Below are positions 61,581 through 64,000 of a DNA stretch of 64,000 nucleotides, one piece after another; positions within the stretch are counted from its first letter, which is position 1, and every line of letters starts with the position of its first letter. Below the pieces are notes generated by a model. That model was not told the DNA's origin, searched no databases, and saw only the letters and a list, made by a program, of their open reading frames with translations. Location of the stretch: NCBI GenBank assembly GCA_023419605.1, contig JAEZXR010000089.1, forward strand, positions 55,499 to 119,498, given 5' to 3'. Both the position numbers and the translations under genes were made by a program. This DNA comes from Bacillota bacterium. GTDB lineage: Bacteria > Bacillota > Clostridia > Acetivibrionales > JAEZXR01.

Positions 61581-61754
61581 TCAGTCGGAAGCATTCCCCT
61601 GCTCGTTCGTATTGTCCTTATCTCTTCCAACCTTTAACTTATCGTATTTCTGCAAGGCATGCAAAACACCTTCTTTAACAGCTTCACGGACAGCATAGAA
61701 TATAATCACAAATAATGCGAACGAACCAATTACTAGCACAGCAAAAACCTTCAT
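61581..61754 (-). CDS. 57-residue single-helix membrane protein (DUF6019-like)
   Basis: A short gene easily missed: MKVFAVLVIGSF opens one membrane helix, followed by AVREAVKEGVLHAL and a polar tail ending NASD. GGGGG lies 7 bases before the ATG. The helix-then-VREAVKEG layout resembles the DUF6019 family of small Firmicutes proteins. Its stop is 14 bases from the next start, so the two are probably co-transcribed. Confidence 0.65.
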   Translation of the reverse strand: MKVFAVLVIGSFALFVIIFYAVREAVKEGVLHALQKYDKLKVGRDKDNTNEQGNASD

Positions 61755-61820
61755 TAACTTACCCCCACTTTTTTACAGTCCCACCCTCACTCTTTTAACC
61801 CGAACCCCATAACTAAATAA

Positions 61821-63134
61821 TTACTCACTGACCTTGACTGCTTCCCAGTACGAGTCTTTATCCTCTACTATAATCGCCTCACGAATGTCTTTTCCCTTAC
61901 ACTCGTATAATTTGGAGCCCGCTTGTAAGTGATTTGACTCCCCCTCTTCAGCCACAGGCCATTTTCCGGTGAAAATATAAGAGGACCTTAGACGTCCTTT
62001 GACTTCACCAATCTCCCTGCCGATTTGACTTAAGGGGATTTCCTTCTCAATAAGGATTTTATATTCAAATCCATTATGTATCACAAAAGGGTGTGTCCAA
62101 TGGACTTCAACCCGGGTACCAACGGGAAAAATAGGCAGTGCTAACTCATCAATTTCTACAACCGTTAGCTCAGGTATATTTGCATGTTTTGCATTATTAC
62201 TTTGCTGCATCTCTTCATCTGATATCTCGTTTTCGGAATTCTCTTCCACTTTTATAAGTTCTGACTGTTTTTCGAAGTCTCCAGCCTTGTAGGTAGATTT
62301 TACCAGGCCAATATCCTGTGCGTAATAGTCCTTACTTATCCTATTCGCAATGGTGGTTGTGACCTCAACCGCATTGTACCTGCCTGCTGGAGTTAATACC
62401 TCAACACCAACACCCGTGATGGTGCTTTGTCTACGCTCACCCTGTTCCCATGTAGCCCATGTAGTACCCACCTTAATGGGTCCTTTCAACACAATGCGAT
62501 TTGTATTGGACGCAGCATTGATATAGTTTCTCTCCTGCCCGGATTCCTCTTTCGTAAATATAATCGTTATGGCCTCTTCACTAATGGTATAAACTGCAAC
62601 AACCCTCGTTCCTGTACTGATTTCCTTTGTTTGCAGCCTATTTCCTTCGATAAATTCCGTCGTTATCGAATATCCTCCCCCCTCAAATCCGCCATTGTAT
62701 ATCATTTTCATATTCTTAGGAGGAAAATATCTTGCAAGTTCTGTTGCATCTGCCTCTGGCGTTCCGGGTACAATTACATCGATATTTACTTCTGCTCTAT
62801 AGAATTTATCATTTAACTTGACAGCTATGATTTCTTTGCTATCGTAGCCTTTAAGCTTATATACTTTGTTACCTACGGGACTCTTAAATGGTTCATTCCC
62901 TTCCAAATAAGAGACTACGGCATAAAATTCAGTTATTTTGCCGATTTTAGCTTCCAGTTCCGCCTGTGAAACCTCTTCCTTCGTGACCTTGTACTTAACG
63001 CTCTCCATCGTTACCGTTGGCTCAGGCAGGTTATCAATCGAAGCTTTTTTTAAAGAGGAGTTTTGCACAACCAATATAACTATGATTGATAAGAGGAGTA
63101 ATGGCAAAAGTATTTTTATCATTCTACTATTCAT
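61821..63134 (-). CDS. Secreted or membrane-anchored protein with repeated terminal motif
   Basis: A 437-residue protein with an N-terminal membrane anchor (residues 5-24) and a large extracellular part, rich in beta strands. A motif of the form GxKxYxxKGxDxxEx near 88-116 recurs at 406-434. The middle (about 165-300) has a VGTTWATWEQGERRQSTI..GRYNAVEVTT region like that seen in other clostridial secreted proteins. It overlaps the PH-domain gene by 8 bases. No known family. Confidence 0.75.
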   Translation of the reverse strand: MNSRMIKILLPLLLLSIIVILVVQNSSLKKASIDNLPEPTVTMESVKYKVTKEEVSQAELEAKIGKITEFYAVVSYLEGNEPFKSPVGNKVYKLKGYDSKEIIAVKLNDKFYRAEVNIDVIVPGTPEADATELARYFPPKNMKMIYNGGFEGGGYSITTEFIEGNRLQTKEISTGTRVVAVYTISEEAITIIFTKEESGQERNYINAASNTNRIVLKGPIKVGTTWATWEQGERRQSTITGVGVEVLTPAGRYNAVEVTTTIANRISKDYYAQDIGLVKSTYKAGDFEKQSELIKVEENSENEISDEEMQQSNNAKHANIPELTVVEIDELALPIFPVGTRVEVHWTHPFVIHNGFEYKILIEKEIPLSQIGREIGEVKGRLRSSYIFTGKWPVAEEGESNHLQAGSKLYECKGKDIREAIIVEDKDSYWEAVKVSE

Positions 63135-63720
63135 AGTTTTTCCGTCCCTGTATTTCGCACCTTATAGCAGCTTTTAACTGTCTTTCCGCCTCATTAACGT
63201 TAGGAATATTCAAAAATCCAACACTGCGCATTCTCACTTCCGTACCATGGCTATCATCCGAAGTTGTGTATTGTTCCTTTGCAAAGAGTATATCACCATA
63301 CCCATTGGAATATTGCACTTTTTCTATATTACCAATCTTCGCATGATCATAGGATTGCACTTTCCTGGTTCTTCCATTTACTATGATCATGCAGCGTTTA
63401 CTTGTAATTCCATAAACCGTATTCTCCGTCTTTCTATAAATCCATAAAGGGGAAAATAGTAATCCGACGCCTACAGCCATTAGCGGAATGCTAAAGAAAG
63501 GGAATATCTTATCCATTACTGACGCACGAAACATGGACCTTGCATTATTCTCCAGCAGCGTCATCGTCCAAAATAGCGAAAAGGCTATGAATATAACACC
63601 AAATAAAAATAATACAACATTGCCCCCTGTGACTACTTTTGCTTTCGGCTGCCCTTCCCATAAAAGTTCCTCATCAGAATCCAACTCAGCTCTAATCAGC
63701 TGTTTTACATCTATGTCCAT
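63127..63720 (-). CDS. PH-domain (bPH2-like) membrane protein
   Basis: A 197-residue protein: an ELLWEGQPK segment, two membrane helices (about 35-55 and 72-92), then a bacterial PH-like domain (YRKTENTVYGITSKRCMIIV..KIGNIEKVQYSNGYGDILF). Such proteins are often membrane-bound accessory factors. The start is MDIDVK, 5 bases after AGGAG. It overlaps the next gene, so the two are likely co-regulated. Confidence 0.85.
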   Translation of the reverse strand: MDIDVKQLIRAELDSDEELLWEGQPKAKVVTGGNVVLFLFGVIFIAFSLFWTMTLLENNARSMFRASVMDKIFPFFSIPLMAVGVGLLFSPLWIYRKTENTVYGITSKRCMIIVNGRTRKVQSYDHAKIGNIEKVQYSNGYGDILFAKEQYTTSDDSHGTEVRMRSVGFLNIPNVNEAERQLKAAIRCEIQGRKNYE

Positions 63721-63824
63721 AACAACTCCTGCCAAAAATTACATTTTATCTCTTACATAGTATCAAATTGGAGAAGAAAAGACAAATTACAAGTATTTTA
63801 CAATATTTTATTTACATCTATGAC

Positions 63825-63874
63825 CTAATCGTATATCATCCACTCTTTTAAGATTCCGCCACGGCCTCCATACA
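63825..63874 (-). pseudogene. Possible 3' exon of a gene interrupted by a group II intron
   Basis: On the leftward strand, right after the intron 3' end, one frame reads YGGRGGILKEWMIYD then TAG. This could be the C-terminus of a gene split by the intron. The fragment is too short to identify and could be chance. Confidence 0.3.
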
Positions 63875-64000
63875 ATCGAGTAGGAGGTAGGTGATTATTT
63901 CACCTACCGACCTCTCACACCACCGTACGTACCGTTCGGTATACGGCGGTTCCATAGTTTACGCTGTGACTTGTCGATAATATTCAGAAAAGAATATAAA
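63875..64000 (-). mobile_element. Group II intron, 3' end (domains V and VI)
   Basis: In leftward orientation, ACCGCCGTA pairs with TACGGTGGT (one G-U) around a short upper stem and loop: domain V. It is followed by GTGTGAGAGG and a domain VI stem (GTAGGTGA with TCACCTAC), ending near CCTACTCGAT. This is a familiar pattern in bacterial group II introns. The reverse transcriptase gene would lie beyond the right edge. The exact 3' splice site is approximate. Confidence 0.8.

Overview
The window is chromosomal DNA from a low-GC, Gram-positive, endospore-forming anaerobe of the Clostridia. Sporulation genes (spoVS, an SspH-type spore protein, a DUF3794 coat-like protein), FapR-controlled fatty acid synthesis, a PrkC-type kinase with PASTA repeats, RqcH, FloA and Ald all fit. 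Three blocks have the classic Firmicutes gene order. I cannot name the genus. Almost all of it is core genome; the only mobile element is the 3' end of a group II intron at the right edge.

1-17,360, all leftward. The start of ftsY, then smc, spoVS, a radical SAM gene, rnc, fabF, acpP, fabG, fabD, fabH, plsX and fapR. A promoter followed directly by a FapR operator precedes fapR, so lipid synthesis is autoregulated and leads towards RNase III, Smc and the SRP receptor. A strong terminator lies between acpP and fabF. Upstream are pgsA and rimO with a perfect-consensus promoter, then a three-gene SbcCD-like module whose Rad50-like subunit lacks the C-terminal ATPase lobe.

17,483-18,046: tRNA-Ile2/Met(CAU), tRNA-Phe and tRNA-Tyr in two transcription units. 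18,056-25,409: sspH, ferritin, a Fur-box/terminator unit that could be a small RNA, an AsnO-like asparagine synthetase, a KimA-like K+ importer and oligoendopeptidase F. 25,616-34,670: a UPF0210/ACT-domain pair, nucleoid-associated protein NA37, a radical-SAM/DUF4130 DNA-metabolism pair, an EamA exporter, a serine hydrolase, alanine dehydrogenase and an Lrp regulator. 34,934-38,301: rarA and rqcH.

38,352-51,732, leftward: the housekeeping cluster priA-def-fmt-(DUF116)-(YugP)-rsmB-rlmN-prpC-prkC-rsgA-rpe-thiN, joining replication restart, N-formyl-Met handling, rRNA modification, Ser/Thr signalling and ribosome assembly. 51,986-54,390: a small P-loop protein, a DUF4097 lipoprotein and a TIM-barrel isomerase. 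54,633-59,189, rightward: the DUF3794 protein, then a sensor kinase and a LytTR response regulator flanking NfeD, FloA and a small charged protein. 59,253-63,720, leftward: ExoIII, a membrane-anchored excisionase-like protein, a GNAT acetyltransferase, two small membrane proteins and an overlapping secreted-protein/PH-domain pair. The group II intron follows and may interrupt a gene.

Many genes here appear to start at TTG behind strong Shine-Dalgarno sites; several starts were set on that basis. All function calls come from reading motifs and gene order; no database search was run.
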